From: Berberis thunbergii
Taxonomy: Eukaryota > Streptophyta > Magnoliopsida > Ranunculales > Berberidaceae
Reading direction: 5' to 3'
DNA: 64,000 nucleotides
Assembly: GCA_003290165.1 (NCBI GenBank)
Contig: QNQO01000219.1
Location: 744,001-808,000, forward strand
This document shows positions 1-14,300 of the stretch, piece after piece; the stretch's first letter is position 1, and every line of letters starts with the position of its first letter. The notes under the pieces are model-generated. The model had not been told where the DNA came from, made no database searches, and saw nothing but the letters and a program-made list of their open reading frames with translations. Both the position numbers and the translations under genes were made by a program.

Positions 1-21
1 AGAAAAGGGTCTGGTGCTTAA

Positions 22-2082
22 TTGGGGAAAATGTCATTTCATGGTTTCTATGGAATAGTTCTGGGACACATAGTTTCTAATAAAGGGATCGAGGTAGATA
101 AAGCTAAAATTGAATTGATTTCTAAACTACCTACACCTAAAAGTGTCAAGGATGTGAGATCCTTTCTAGGGCACGCGAGTTTTTATAGGAGGTTCATACA
201 GAATTTTTCTGCCATCTCTAGACCATTAAGCAACCTCCTGGTCAAAGATGGCGTGTTCCAATGGACACAAGAGTGTGAGGACGCCTTCCGAACACTCATT
301 GATAGGCTCACCTCTGCCCCCATCATGCAGCCACCAGATTGGACTTTACCATTTGAGATAATGTGTGATGCAAGCAATTATGCTGTGGGGGCAGTCTTGG
401 AACAACAAAGGGAAGGGAAGCCATTTGTTGTTTACTATGCTAGTCGAACACTTAATGATGCTCAAAAGAATTATTCGACTACTGAAAAAGAGTTGCTAGC
501 TGTAGTTTTTGCTTTAGATAAATTTCGTGCTTATTTGATTGGTACACCTATCACTGTTTTTACTGACCATGCAGCTCTTAAGTTCCTTCTTTCTAAAAAG
601 GATGCTAAGGCAAGATTGATTAGGTGGATTTTACTTTTGCAGGAATTTGATCTAACTATAAAGGATAAGAAGGGGGTCGAGAATGTTGTGGCGGATCACT
701 TGTCTCGTTTGGAGTTCAGTGACTCTGCCAATGGCCCACCCATCCGTGATGACTTCCCTGATGAACACCTATTCGTCGTCACTCAGGTACCATGGTATGC
801 ACACATTGTTAATTACTTGGTTTCCGGCGAAGTTCCATCATCATGGAGTGCTCAAGATAAGCGCAAATTTTTGGTCGAGGTAAGAAATTTTTATTGGGAT
901 GATCCTTATTTATATAAGTATTGCCCCGACCAAATCATGAGGCGTTGTATCCCTGAAGGTGAGATTGACAGTGTTTTACATTTTTGTCATAGTGCAGCTT
1001 GTGGAGGCCATTTTTCTATGAAAAAGACCGCTACAAAAAATTCACAGTCTAGATTATATTGGCCTACTTTGTTTAAGGACACTAACAATTATTGTCGTTC
1101 TTGTGATAGATGCCAGAAGTTGGGTGCATTGTCCCAGAGACACATGATGCCCCTTAACCCCATCCTAGTCATTGAGATATTTGATTGTTGGGGGATTGAT
1201 TTTATGGGACATTTTCCACCTTCCTTTGGATATTTGTATATTTTGCTTGCAGTGGACTATGTGTCCAAATGGGTTGAGGCTGTGGCGTGCCGACACAATG
1301 ACAACAATACTGTTGTCAAGTTTATCAAAGAACACATTCTATCCCGTTTCGGTACACCACGAGCCATTATTAGTGATCAGGGGACTCATTTCTGTAATCG
1401 CTCTTTTGAAGCTTTGATGCGCAGGTATGGAGTTCATCACAAGGTTGCCAATGCCTATCATCCGCAGACAAATGGCCAAGCTGAGTTGGCCAATCGAGAA
1501 GTAAAACAAATCTTGGAGAAGATGGTGAATCCTGATAGGAAGGATTGGTCATTGCGCCTTCCTGATGCACTTTGGGCCTACCGTACCGCTTATAAGACAA
1601 TTCTCGGGATGTCTCCATATCGACTTATATATGGAAAAGCATGTCATTTACCTGTTGAGTTAGAACATCGCGCTTATTGGGCCGTAAAAAGCACTAACTT
1701 TGATCTCAATGATGCAGGTATTCAGCGGAAACTTCAGTTGGCTGAAATTGAGGAGTTGCGGAATGATGCCTATGACAATTCCCGAATATACAAGGCGAAG
1801 ATGAAAACAGCTCATGATAAGCAAATTTTGTGGAAACATTTCGAGCCCAACCAACGAGTCTATCTCTATGACTCACGCCTTCATCTTCATCCTGGCAAGC
1901 TAAAATCGAGATGGACGGGCCCATTCATGGTAAAACAAGTTTTTCCCTATGGATCCATAGAAATTGAAGATCCAATAGATGGGAAAGTATTTAGAGTCAA
2001 ATGGCAACGTTTGAAGCATTATGTGGAGCGAGTAGAGGTGCCAGAAGAGATCTCTCTGGTTGCCCCTGTCGACTTGATTTGA
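22..2082 (+). CDS. Gag-pol polyprotein fragment: RT end, RNase H, integrase
   Basis: This open frame of 686 codons encodes the C-terminal part of a Ty3/Gypsy Pol. Residues 1-75 are the end of the reverse transcriptase ([12 protein letters not shown], then [13 protein letters not shown]). RNase H follows: [13 protein letters not shown] holds the first Asp near residue 116, and [19 protein letters not shown] and VADHLSRL carry the other acidic residues. Next come the HHCC zinc-binding region (CGGHF and CRSCDRCQ) and the integrase core with Asp393, Asp452 and Glu488, an exact D-35-E spacing. A GPF motif lies near the C-terminus. The conserved RT block just before (codons from base 11, reading [12 protein letters not shown]) is in a different frame and joins by a shift at about 46-55, so the polyprotein is broken at its left end. 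The first codon here is only the first start-like codon in frame, not a true start. Confidence 0.93.
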   Translation: MGKMSFHGFYGIVLGHIVSNKGIEVDKAKIELISKLPTPKSVKDVRSFLGHASFYRRFIQNFSAISRPLSNLLVKDGVFQWTQECEDAFRTLIDRLTSAPIMQPPDWTLPFEIMCDASNYAVGAVLEQQREGKPFVVYYASRTLNDAQKNYSTTEKELLAVVFALDKFRAYLIGTPITVFTDHAALKFLLSKKDAKARLIRWILLLQEFDLTIKDKKGVENVVADHLSRLEFSDSANGPPIRDDFPDEHLFVVTQVPWYAHIVNYLVSGEVPSSWSAQDKRKFLVEVRNFYWDDPYLYKYCPDQIMRRCIPEGEIDSVLHFCHSAACGGHFSMKKTATKNSQSRLYWPTLFKDTNNYCRSCDRCQKLGALSQRHMMPLNPILVIEIFDCWGIDFMGHFPPSFGYLYILLAVDYVSKWVEAVACRHNDNNTVVKFIKEHILSRFGTPRAIISDQGTHFCNRSFEALMRRYGVHHKVANAYHPQTNGQAELANREVKQILEKMVNPDRKDWSLRLPDALWAYRTAYKTILGMSPYRLIYGKACHLPVELEHRAYWAVKSTNFDLNDAGIQRKLQLAEIEELRNDAYDNSRIYKAKMKTAHDKQILWKHFEPNQRVYLYDSRLHLHPGKLKSRWTGPFMVKQVFPYGSIEIEDPIDGKVFRVKWQRLKHYVERVEVPEEISLVAPVDLI

Positions 2083-4298
2083 TGTTCTCTACCCTATCTT
2101 TAGTTTAGGTTTTTATTTTTTTTTCTTTTTTTTCTTTTTATTTTTCATTTATTATTATTATTATTTTAGTTTAGTTTAGGTTGTTGCTTTTATGTTTTTC
2201 TTTTAGTGTTTCAGGTTATTTTAGGTGTTGCTATTGGAGTCACTTGGAGCTCTTCATCCCATATGTTCATTTCTCCCGTCGGTATGAATTTCTTATATTT
2301 TGGTGACTGTGACGACATTGTCTATTTGAAATTAGTACAGCTTCACCATGGTAATATCACTCTAACCCTCCTCTTTTCTTTTGCCTTGATTTGTCATGAT
2401 TATTATTTTATACATTGAGGACAATGTTTGATTTAGGTTTGGGGGTGTGGTTTATTAGATTTTTTTTATGCAATTTTCAAAAATCTTTGAGTTTAAAACG
2501 TACTTTACAATTAAACCGAGTCATTTTTGTGTTCTACTCAATTTCCATTGAACACTTAGATGATTATGGTAATTGTGTAAAATCTTCTTGAAAATGCATT
2601 TGAAATCCGAACTCTTGGTGAATAAAAAAAAAAAAAGGTTATGAGTTTTTTAGAGAATATTTTTGTTGTCTTTAATTTTGAGAAAACACATACTAGCACG
2701 TGTCACATAGTTATATTAGTGGAAAACATGATATTTGATAGTATCCTTATGTTAGATGTATTTCGTGAAACTTTTCAACTCGACTATTCATGCACTATAA
2801 GCCAAGTCAACATGATTTGAAGTTGATTAGTCAGGTATTGAACTAGAAAACCTTAGAATAATAGTGGAGACTTAACCCTTGTGAGTTTTGAGTCATTCTT
2901 TATTTCTTGAGGGTTATTAATTACACTCTGATTTTTCTTGAGTCCGCATTATTTCGTTGATGATCTCATTATTCTTGATTTTCTTATTGATTGCTTTAAG
3001 AATGACATAAAAATTGAATCTTTACACTAGAACTTTTTGCTTTATTTAGTTGAGATGTCCTAGTACTAACTAGAACTTATGAAGTGATATAGGCATTTTT
3101 TCCTTTAAACCATTTTTAGCCTTTTTAGCCTACCCAATAATAAATATCCATTTGCAGCCCTTTGAGCCTTTAGATAGCCTTTTATTTGTGATCCCCATTC
3201 CCAATACCTACTCCAATCAAGGAGTAGTACCTTTATTATTTTATCCTTACCCAATTTTCTGAGAATGTATCCGGTGAGATATATTTATGGAATGGGCAAA
3301 AAAAAAAAAAAAAAAGATATTTCATGCGCCCTCGAAGTAAAAGTGTTGGATTGTATCAATGGGGAAAAGCATGTCAAAAAAAAATGTAATTGAAGAAGAA
3401 AATAATGAAGAAAAAGTTAATGGTGTACAACATTGATTTGCTCTTCAATGCCCTATGTTTTATTCAAGGGTGTATCCATTCTCAGAAAATCTTTGTATCC
3501 TTTTTGTCCATTATTGTTTGCCATAATCCAAGCCCCAATACAACCTAGTAAAGACCTGATTGATCTTAAGTGAAAGTTAGCTTAATAGATGTGGAGATTG
3601 AATAGGCAAGAACTATAGTGTTTGGTTCAACATTCTCAAAAGTAATCAATATTCCGGTCCATGAGATCATATTCATTTCACTCTTTGAAAATTCTGTTTT
3701 TCATGATAATTATATGTGAGACGTTTGCATTTTCCATAGTATATTCTTTTCCTCACATATAAACTGAGTGCCTAATCTCTGAGCGTTTCATTTCTGAGCG
3801 GCATGAGAGAATTGTAGTCGAAACGTCTTTTCTAAAGGTTTTCTTGCCACATCTTTACTATGAGATGAAGAGTTATGTTGATAAGGCTCCTCACACACAC
3901 ACTTCGAGTTGAGAATGATTATGAAATTCATTTAACCTTTAGATACTATTAAATTATTGTACTCTATTGATATACTTTTGTGACAGTTTTAGTTTGTTGT
4001 TTTTCTCGAATGCTAAGCAATTAGAAAATTACTATAAGGAAAATAAAGAAGAATGCTCACGTTTTTGCATTATGTTTTTAGAAAATAGATTTTGTTTTAT
4101 TGAGTCAGTAATGTTTGGGGGTAGCATTTCTGGAAACCCTCACGAGACTATAACTCGTCCTCTAGAGGTAATCTAGAGGTTTAAAGCCTTGTTGCATGTT
4201 AAGGTAAGTGCAACCGTGATTCCTACAAAAGTGAGTTAGGATTTTATTCTTTATTTTGTTTTGCTCGAGGACTAGCAAAATATAGGTTTGGGGGTATT
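2083..4298 (+). other. Retrotransposon 3' noncoding region between pol and LTR
   Basis: This AT-rich stretch has no credible gene; its open frames are short and unrelated to known proteins. A polypurine-like GGTTTGGGGGT module occurs at 2436-2446 and again at 4285-4295, and a shorter GTTTGGGGGTAG lies at 4112-4123. The first and last copies are both preceded by GAGGAC about 15 bases upstream, so they look like copies of one module. A long, variable spacer between integrase and 3' LTR is known for Tat/Ogre/Athila elements, where it sometimes carries an env-like frame. None is visible here. Confidence 0.75.
4285..4295 (+). other. Polypurine tract of the Ty3/Gypsy element
   Basis: GGTTTGGGGGT lies directly before the inferred LTR start and is the expected priming site for plus-strand DNA synthesis. 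The LTR start is placed at TAATATACACG (4299), where the canonical TG appears to have changed to TA. Confidence 0.6.
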
Positions 4299-6155
4299 TA
4301 ATATACACGTAATTATTACAAATTATAACCCTTAATTTATATATGTTAGTGCTTCAATTAATATATTTTATTCTAATTATCTCAATTTTTATGTTTTTGT
4401 AGGAATCTGCGCACGTGAACGATAAAATCGCATTAAGGCGACAAATTTGAGAAAATGATTAATTTGTTGATTCTAGTGGTGGTACAAAAGAGTGGTTCAC
4501 ACATCTAAGCCTAACCCGAATAAGCATGGTCCACTTACTTTAACCAAGCCCAAGCCCAAGCCCAGAAAGCTAGAATCCTAAGCCCACCCTAACAAGGAAA
4601 TAGGGGAACCCTATTTAGGTTTCTCTCTTGCCTTCTCTTTGGAGACTCCTCTCTCCCACGTTTTCTGACTTTCCTCTCTTTTCCTTCCACCATCTCCACC
4701 TCCACTGAGGCAGAGCCCTGTGTCTCTTGCCACTAACCAGCCACCGTGTTCGCCACTAACCAGCCACCCTGTTTCACGGTACAAACACCGACCTCGCCAC
4801 CGTCCAAGCCACGCACCCTGTCCATGTCTTTCCTTTGCCTCGCCATAGTCCTCTCTATCCAGAACACAGCCGCCACCACCATCTCTCTCTCTCTCTCTCA
4901 GCCACCATCACCCGTCCAAACCACCACCACCACCGCGCGCACAGCACTGCCGCGAAACTCGCCGCCCTGTTTCCCTGTTTTGCCACCCTGTCTCCATCTC
5001 ACCACCACCGAGCACCACCTAAGCCACCTCGCGCACAGACCAGACTGAGCAACCACCCTGTTTCGCTCCCTGTTTTGCTTCCACCTCTCGTTTCGCGCAC
5101 AGACAGGAGGTGCTCCCTGTTCCTCGTCCTCCTTCGCGGTTTTTGTTGTTATCCCTGTTCCCTCACCCTCTCTCTTTGTTCTTGCAGGCACCGGAGCTGG
5201 TTGGGAGGAGAGAACGCTCGCGAGGAGCGGAGTTGGTCGCGTTGCGCTGGAGAAGACGAACCAGTTGCAGAGCAGCGAATTCGCGCGGGAGAAAAAAAAT
5301 GTTTTTTGTTTTGAAAAACATTTTGGCTATTGACACTCTGAGAATCTGTAAGAGCCACCACAGAGCCTATTTAGCTCTTTTTCTCGAGATTTGTGCGTAT
5401 ACAGGAAGTGATGGATTCCTTCTCCAGTGATGCTGTGACCACCACCACCATGAGTCACTAAACCCCACGCAATGTGAAGAGGTGAACTCCTAGATGTAAC
5501 GCACTAAATTAGCATTTGATTCGCTTTAAGTTTTCACGATGAATAATGATGTTTAATGATTATCACTTTTATTTAATATAGAAATTTATGTTATTTCAGT
5601 GAGAAGGATATCATAGATTTCTTTGTAGATTATTTTTATTCCGATGATTATCTTTTCTTCTCCATATAAGCTTAGTCACGCTTTTCTTATGTGTAGAATG
5701 TTTAAGAATTAATTGATTCTGGTAGGTTAGTTATATGTGACCGTCATTTATTACGGTATTGTCTCCAGATATATCGTAAGTTTAGGATATCACATATGAA
5801 AGACCTTTGTGTTTTCTTAGAAGAAGTGAAATCTAAAATTCATTTACATTAGGGTATATTAATGATTAAAAGATTATTTTTTCGATTACGTCGTTTGGGA
5901 TGTGAAACACGTAGTTGAGTCATCATAGCGAATCAATAATAGTTGGCGCGTGAAGTCTAGGAGGGATTCTTGGAACCTTGTGATTTTTCCAAACTTAATT
6001 TATTCAATTTCGTATTTTAAATTTGTTAAAATTTATTAACTTTAGTTTCGCATAGTTTGTTTTCCTTAACCTTATTTTGTAGATCGTTTTTCCTCTTGGG
6101 ATCGACACCCCATTCTTTACTACAATTGACCGCGTGTATTGTTTGGGCGTAATCA
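4299..6155 (+). repeat. 3' LTR of the Ty3/Gypsy element
   Basis: About 1857 bp. It runs from just after the polypurine tract to AATCA at 6151-6155, with GGGATCGACACCCC near the end. The segment 4620-5310 is rich in C and T and leaves several frames open by composition (His/Pro/Ser-rich translations); no protein family is recognisable and I do not treat these as genes. The partner 5' LTR is outside the window, so age from LTR divergence cannot be judged. Confidence 0.72.
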
Positions 6156-9100
6156 GGTGCTTTCATGTTTTTCGATACAATGGAGACGGGTCTATTTCGT
6201 CTTTTAACACGATGTATTCGGGTCTATCCCGAACCCACTTATGGTTCCCTCATGCCTTTCGATACAATGGATTCGGATTTAATTCGTCGTTTAACTCGAT
6301 GGATTCGTGTCTACGACGAACCCACTTATGGTTCTATCATGTCTTTAGATACAATGAATATGGGTCTATCCCATCATTTAATACGATGGATTCGGGTCTA
6401 TCCCGAACCTAGTTATGATTCCATCCTGCCTTTCGATAAAACTCAGACGGGTGTATCCCATCTTTTAACACGATGGATTCGTGTCTATCCTGAACCCACT
6501 TTCGGTTCTTAATTGTGTTTCGATACAATGGAGACGGGTCTATCCCGTCTCTTAACACGATGAATTCGGATCAATCCCGAACCCACTTCTGGTGTTTTCC
6601 CACTTTTCGATACAATGGAGACGGGGTATTTTCCGTCTTTCAACACGATATATTCTTGTTTATCCGGAACCCACTTCTAGCTCCGTCATGCCTTTTGATA
6701 CAATGGAGACGGTTGTATCCGTAATTTGATCACGATGGATTCGGGTCTACCTTAAACCCACCTCTGGTTCCATCCTGCCCATAGATACAATGGGGACGAG
6801 TCTATCCCGTCGTTTAACACGATGGATTCAGGTCTATCACGAACCCACTTATGGTTCTATCACATCTTTCGATACAATGAAGTCGGGTCTATCTCATCTT
6901 TTAACACGATGGATTCGGGTCTATCCCGAACCCACTTGTGATTCCATCTTGCCTTTCGATAAATTCAGACGAGTCTATCCTGTCTTTTAACACAATGGAT
7001 TCGGGTCGATCTCGAACCTACTTATGATTTTAACCTGTTTTCGATTAAATTCAGACAGGGTTCCATCATGCGTTTCGATTCAGATGGGTTTGTTACGTCG
7101 TTTAACATGATGGATTCGGGTCTATCACGAACAAACTTATGGTTCTATCACGTCTTTCGATACACTAAAAACAGGTTTAACATGATGGATTCGGGTCTAT
7201 CCCGAACCTACTTGAGATTCCATCCTGCCTTTCGATAAAGTTAAGACAAGTCTGTCTCGTCTTTTTAACAGGATGGATTCGGGTCTATCTCGAACCTACT
7301 TATGATTCCATCCTGTAATTCAATTAAATTCGTACGGACTTCCCTCGTGCATTTCGATTCAGACAGGTCTATCCCATCGTTAAACACAATGGACTCGGGT
7401 CTATCACGATCATGTCTTTCGATATGATGAATATGGGTCTATCCCATCTTTTAACAAGATGGATTTGGGTCTATCCCGAACCTAGTTATCATTCCATCCT
7501 TCCTTTCGATAAAACTCATACGGGTGTATCCCGAACCCACTTTCGGTTCCCTCATGCGTTTCGATACAATGGAGACGGGTCTATCCCGTCTTTTAACACA
7601 ATGGATTCGGATCAATCCCAAACCCACTTCTAGTGCTCTTCTGCTTTTTGATACAATGGAAATGGGTCTATTCCGTCGTTTAACACGATGTATTTGGGTT
7701 TATCCAGAACCCACTTCTGGTCCCTGATGCCTTTTGATACAATGGAGATGGTTGTATCCGTAATTTTATCACGAAGGATTCGATTCTATCCTGAACCCAC
7801 GTCTGGTTCCATCCTGCCCATAGATATGATGGGGACGGCTCTATCTCGTCCTTTAACACGATGGATTCGGGTCTATCACGAACCCACTTATGGTTCTATC
7901 ATGTCTTTCGATACAATTAAGTTGGGTCTATCTCATGTTTTAACACGATGGATTCGGGTCTATCCTGAACCCACTTGTGATACTGTCTTGCCTTTCGATA
8001 AATTTAGACGAGTCTATCCCGTCTTTTTAACACGATGGTCTCGGGTCTATCTCGAACCTAGTTATGATTACATCCTGTCTTTCTATTAAATTAAGACGGT
8101 GTTGCTTCATGTGTTTCGATTCAGACGGGTCTATCCCGTCATTTAACACGATGAACTCGGGTCTATCACGAACCCACTTATGGTTCTATCATGTCTTTCG
8201 ATACAATGCATATGGGTTTATCTCATCTTTTAACACGATGGATTTGAATCTATCCCGAACCTACTTATGATTCCATCATGCCTTTCAATAAAACTCAGAC
8301 GGGTCTATCTCGTCCTTTAACATGATGGATTCGGGTCTATCCCAAACCTACTTCCGGTTCCCTCTTGCGTTTCGATATAATGGAGATGGGTCTATCCCGT
8401 CTTTTAACACGATGGATTCGGATCAATCCCGAACCCACTTTTGGTTCTCTCCTGCTTTTCGATACAATGGAAATGGGTCTATTCCGTCTTTTAACACGAT
8501 TTATTCGGGTCTTTCACGGGCGCACAATTGGTTCCCTCATTCCTTTCGATACAATGGAGACGGGTGTATCCGTATTTTTATCACGATTGATTTGGGTCTA
8601 TAATTAAACCCACTTCTGGTTCCATCTTGCCAATTGATACAACGGGGACGAGTTTATCCCGTTGTTTAACTCGATGGATTCGTGTCTATCACGAACCCAC
8701 TTATGGTTCTATCATGTCTTTCGATATGATGAATATGGATGTATCCCATCTTTTAACACGATGCATTCGGGTCTAACCCGAACCTAGTGATTCCATCCTG
8801 CCTTACGATAGAACTCAGACGCGTCTATCTCATCTTTTAACACGATGGATCCGTGTCTATTCCGAACCCACTTCCGGTTCTTAATTGCGATTCGATATAA
8901 TGGAGACGGGTTTTTCCCGTCTCTTAACACGATGAATTCGGATCAATCCCGAACCCACTTCTGGTGCTCTCCTGCTTCTCGATACAATGGAGACGGGTCT
9001 ATTCCGTCTTTTAACACGATGTATTCGGGTTTATCCAGAACCCACTTCTGATTCCCTCATGCCTTTTGATTCAATGGAGACGGTTGTATCTGTAATTTTA

Positions 9101-11369
9101 TCACGATGGATTCGGGTCTACCTTGAACCCACGTCTGGTTCCATCCTGCCCATAGATACAATGGGGACGAGTCTATCCCGTCATTTAACACGATGGATTC
9201 GGGTCTATCATGAACCCACTTATGGTTCTATCACGTCTTTCGATACAATGAATTCGGGTCTATCTCATCTTTTAACACGATGGATTCGGGTCTATCCCGA
9301 ACCCACTTGTGATTACATCTTGCCTTTCGATAAATTCAGACGAGTCTATCCCGTCTTTTAACACAATGGATTTGGGTTATCTCGAACCTACTTATGATTT
9401 TAACCTGTCTTTCGATTAAATTCAGACAGGGTTCCATCATGCGTTTCAATTCAGATGGGTCTGTTACGTCGTTTAACATGATGGATTCGGGTCTATCACG
9501 AACAAACTTATGGTTCTATCACGTCTTTCGATACACTGAAAACGGTTTTCACAAGATGGATTCGGGTCTATCCCGAATCTACTTGAGATTTCATCCTCCC
9601 TTTCAATAAAATTAAGTCGAGCCTATCCCGTCTTTTAACACGATGGATTCGGTTCTATCTCGAACCTACTTATGATTCCATCATGTCTTTCGATTTAATT
9701 CATACGGGGTTCCCTCATGCGTTTCGATTCAGACGGGTCTAGCCCATCGTTAAACATGATAAACTCGGGTCTATCACGAACCCACTTATAGTTCTATCAT
9801 GTCTTTCGATACAATGAATATGGGTCTATCCCATCTTTTAACACGAAGGATTCTGGTCTATCCCGAACCTAGTTATGATTCCATCCTGCTTTTCGATAAA
9901 ACTCAGACGGGTCTATCCCGTCATTTAACACGATGTATTTGGGTCTATCCCGAACCCACTTCTGGTTTCCTAATGCGTTTCGATACACAATGGAGACGGG
10001 TCTATCCCGTCTTTTAACTCAATTGATTCGGGTCAATCCCGAACCTACTTCTGGTGTTCTCCAGTTTTTCGATAGAATGGAGACGGGTCTATTCCCTCTT
10101 TTAATACGATGTATTAGGGTCTATTCCGAACCCAGTTCTGATTCCCTCATGCCTTTCGATACAATTTAGACGGGTGTATCCGTATTTTATCACGATGGAT
10201 TCGGGTCTATCTTCAATCCACTTCTGGTTCCATCCTGCCTATAGATACAATGGATTTGGGTTTATCTCGTCATTTAACATGGTGGACTCGGGTCTATCAC
10301 GAACCCACTTATGGTTCTGTCATGTCTTTCGATAAAATGAATATGGGTTTATCCCATCTTTTAGCACGATGGATTCGGGTCTATCCCGAACCTAGTTATC
10401 ATTCCATCCTGCCTTTCGATAAAACTCAGACGGGGCTATCCCGAACTCACTTCCGATTTCCTCATGCGTTTCGATACAATGGAGACAGGTCTATCCCGTC
10501 TTTTAACACGATGGATTCAGATCAATCCCGAACCAACTTCAGATGTTCTCCTACTTTTCGATACAATGGAGACGTGTCTATTCTGTCTTTTAACACGATG
10601 TATTCAGGTTTATCCAGACCCACTTCTGCTCCCTCATGCCTTTTGATACAATGGAGATGGTTGTATCCATAATATTATCACGATAGATTCGGGTCTATCT
10701 TGAACCCACGTTAGGTTCCATCCTGCCCATAGATACGATGGGGACGGGTCTATCCCATCCTTTAACACGATGGATTCGGGTCTATCATGAACCCACTTAT
10801 GGTTCTATCATGTCTTTCGATACAATTAAGTCGGGTCTTTCTCATCTTTTAACACGATGGATTCGGGTCTATCCCGAACCCACTTGTGATTTCGTTTTGC
10901 CTTTTGATAAATTTAGGCGAGTCTATCCCATCTTTTAACACGATGGATACTGGTCTATCTCGAACCTACTGATGATTTTTACAGGTTTTTCGATTAAATT
11001 CAGATAGGGTCTCTCATGCGTTTCGATTCAGAGTGGTCTGTTTCGTCGTTTAACACGATGGATTCGGGTCTATCACGAACAGACTTATGGTTCTATCACG
11101 TCTATCGATACACTGAAAATAGGTTTAACACGATGGATTCGGGTCTATCCCGAACCAACTTGATATTCCATCCTGCCTTTCGTTAAAATTAAGACAAATC
11201 TATCCCGTCTTTTAACACGATGGATTCGGGTCAATCTCGAACCTACTTATGAATCCTTCTTGTCTTTCGATTAAATTCATACGGGGTTCCCTCATGCGTT
11301 TCGATTCAGACGGGTATATCCTGTCGTTAAACATGATTGACTCGGTTTATAACGCGCCCACTTAGGAAT

Positions 11370-14300
11370 CTATCATGTCTTTCGATACAATCAATATGGG
11401 TCTATCCCATCTTTTAACGCGATGGATTCGGGTCTATCCCGAACCTAGTTTTGATTCCATCCTGCCTTTCGATAAAACTCAGACGGGTCTATCCCGTCAT
11501 TTAACACAATCTATTTGGTTCTATTCCGAACCCACTTCTTGTTCCCTTATGCATTTCGATACACGATCGAGACAGGTCTATCCCGTCTTTTAACACGATT
11601 GATTCGGGTCAATCACGAACCCACTTCTGGTGCTCTTTTGTTTTTCGATACAATAGAGAGGGGTCTATTCCATCTTTTAACACAATGTATTCGGGTATAT
11701 CCCGAACCTAGTTTTGATTCCATCCTGCCTTTCGATAAAACTCAGACGGGTTTATCCCGAACCCACTTCTGGTTCCCGTATGCGTTTTGATACACAATGG
11801 AGACGGGTCTATCCCATCTTTTAACACAATTGATTCGGGTCAATCTCGAACCCATTTCTGGTGCTCTCATGTTTTTCGATACAATGGGGACGAGTCTATT
11901 TCGTCTTTTAACACGATGTATTCGGGTCTATCCCGAATCCACTTCTGGTTCCCTCATGCCTTTCGATATAATGGAGACGGGTGTATCCCAATTTTTATCA
12001 CGATGGATTCGGGTCTATCTTCAATCGACTTCTGGTTCCATCCTGCCTATAGATACAATGGATTCGGGTTTATCCCGTCATTTAATATGATGGATTCGGG
12101 TCAATCCCATATCCACTTCTAGTTCTCTCCTGCTTTTTTATACAAGGGAGACGGGTGTATCCGTATTGTTATCACGATGGATTTGGGTCTATCTTCAACC
12201 CACTTTTGGTGCTCTCATTGTTTTCGATACAATGGAGAGGGGTCTATTCCGTCTTTTAACACGATGTATTCGGGTCTATCCTGAACCCACTTATGGTTCG
12301 CTCATGCCTTTCGATACAATGGATACGGGTTTAATTCGCCGTTTAACTCGATGGATTCGTGTCTATCACAAACCCACTTATGGTTCTATCATGTCTTTCG
12401 ATACAATGAATATGCGTCTATCCCATCTTTTAATAAGATGGATTCGGGTCTATCCCGAACCTAGTTATGATTCTATCCTGCCTTTCGATAAAACTCAGAC
12501 GGGTCTATCCCATCTTTTAACACGATGGATTCGTGTCTATCCTGAACCCACTTCCGGTTTTTAATTGTGTTTAAATACAATGGAGACGGATCTATCCCGT
12601 CTCTTAACACGATGATATCAGATCAATCACGAACCGACTTCTGGTGCTTTCCTTCTTTTCGATACAATGTTGACGGATCTATTTCATCTTTCAACACGAT
12701 ATTCTTCTTTATCCAGAACCCACTTCTGGTTCCCTCATGCCTTTTGATACAATGGAGATGGTTGTATCTGTAATTTGATGACGATGGATTCGGGTCTATC
12801 ACGTCTTTCGATACACTGAAAACCGGTTTAACACAATGGATTCGGGTCTATCTCGATCCTACTTGAGATTCCATCCTGCCTTTCGATAAAATTAAGATGA
12901 GTCTATCCCGTCTTTTAACACGATGGATTCGGGTCTATCTCGAACCTACTTATGAATCCATCTTGTCTTTCGATTAAATTCATACGGGGTTCCCTCATGC
13001 GTTTCGATTCAGACGGGTTTATCCCATCGTTAAACATGATTGACTCGGTTCTATAACGAACCCACTTATGAATCTATCATGCCTTTTACAATCAATATGG
13101 GTCTATCCCATCTTTTAACACGATGGATTCAGGTCTATCCCGAACCTAGTTTTGATTCCCTCCTGCCTTTCGATAAAAATCAGACGGGTCTATCCCGTCA
13201 TTTAACACAATGTATTTGGTTCTATTCCGAACCCACTTCTTGTTCCCTTATGCATTTCGATACACGATTGAGACAGGTTTATCCCGTCTTTTAACACAAT
13301 TGATTCGGGTCAATCACAAACCCACTTCTGGTGCTCTTTTGTTTTTCGGTACAATGGAGAGGGGTCTATTCCGTTTTTTAACACGATGTATTCAGGTATA
13401 TCCCGAACCTAGTTTTGATTCCATCCTGCCTTTCGATAAAACTCAGACAGGTCTATCCCGAACCCACTTCTGGTTCCCGTATGCGTTTTGATACACGATG
13501 GAGACGGGTCTATCCCGCCTTTTAACACGATTGATTCGGGTCAATCTCGAACCCACTTCTGGTGCTCTCCTATTTTTTGATACAATGGGGACGGGTCTAT
13601 TCCGTCTTTTAACACGATGTATTCAGGTTTATCCAGAACCCACTTCTGGTTCCCTCATCCCTTTTGATACAATGGAGACGATTGTATCAGTAATTTTATC
13701 ATGATTAATTTGGATCTACCTTGAACCCACGTCTGGTTCCATCCTGCCCATAGATACAATGAGGGTGGGTCTATCCCGTCGTTTAACACGATGGATTCGG
13801 GTCTATCTCGAACCCACTATGGTTCTATCATGTCTTTCGATACAATGAAGTCGGGTCTATCTCATATTTTAACACGATGGATTCGGGTCTATCCCGAACC
13901 CAATTGTGATTCCATTTTGCCTTTCGATAACTTAAAACGACTCTATCCCATCTTTTAACACAATGGATTCGGGTTTATCTCGAACCTACTTATGATTTTA
14001 ACCTATCTTTCGATTAAATTCAGATGGGGTTCCCTCTTGCATTATGATTCAGATGGGTCTGTTCCGTCGTTTAACACGATGGATTTGGGTCTATAATGAA
14101 TAGACTTATGGTTCTATCATGTCTTTCGATACACGTAAAACCGGTTTAACACGATGGATTCGGGTCTATCTCGAACCTACTTGAGATTCCATCCTGCCTT
14201 TCGATAAAATTAAGACGAGTCTATCCCGTCTTTTAACACGATGGATTCGGGTCTATCTCAAACCTACTTATGAATCGATCTTGTCTTTCGATTAAATTCA

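Larger units (their letters stand above)
1..6155 (+). mobile_element. Ty3/Gypsy LTR retrotransposon, Tat/Athila-type, 3' part
   Basis: This is the 3' portion of a long terminal repeat retrotransposon entering from the left edge. The order is reverse transcriptase end, RNase H, integrase, a 2.2-kb noncoding region, a polypurine tract and an LTR. The integrase C-terminus has a GPF-type motif and no chromodomain, which fits the Tat/Athila (non-chromovirus) branch of plant Ty3/Gypsy. The 5' LTR, gag and protease lie outside the window. The right boundary is set at the AATCA end of the LTR (6151-6155), after a GGGATCGACACCCC block typical of this branch's LTR ends; satellite begins at the next base. 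No primer binding site follows the LTR, so it is the 3' LTR. The 5' flank is not visible, so a target site duplication cannot be tested. Confidence 0.9.

Noticed and set aside
1370..1924. Minus-strand open frames within the pol gene
   Set aside because: Shadows of the plus-strand integrase coding sequence; they lack any family motif.
4746..5430. Open frames of 100-159 codons in the Ty3/Gypsy LTR
   Set aside because: Low-complexity His/Pro/Ser translations from CT-rich LTR sequence, open on both strands; no domain.
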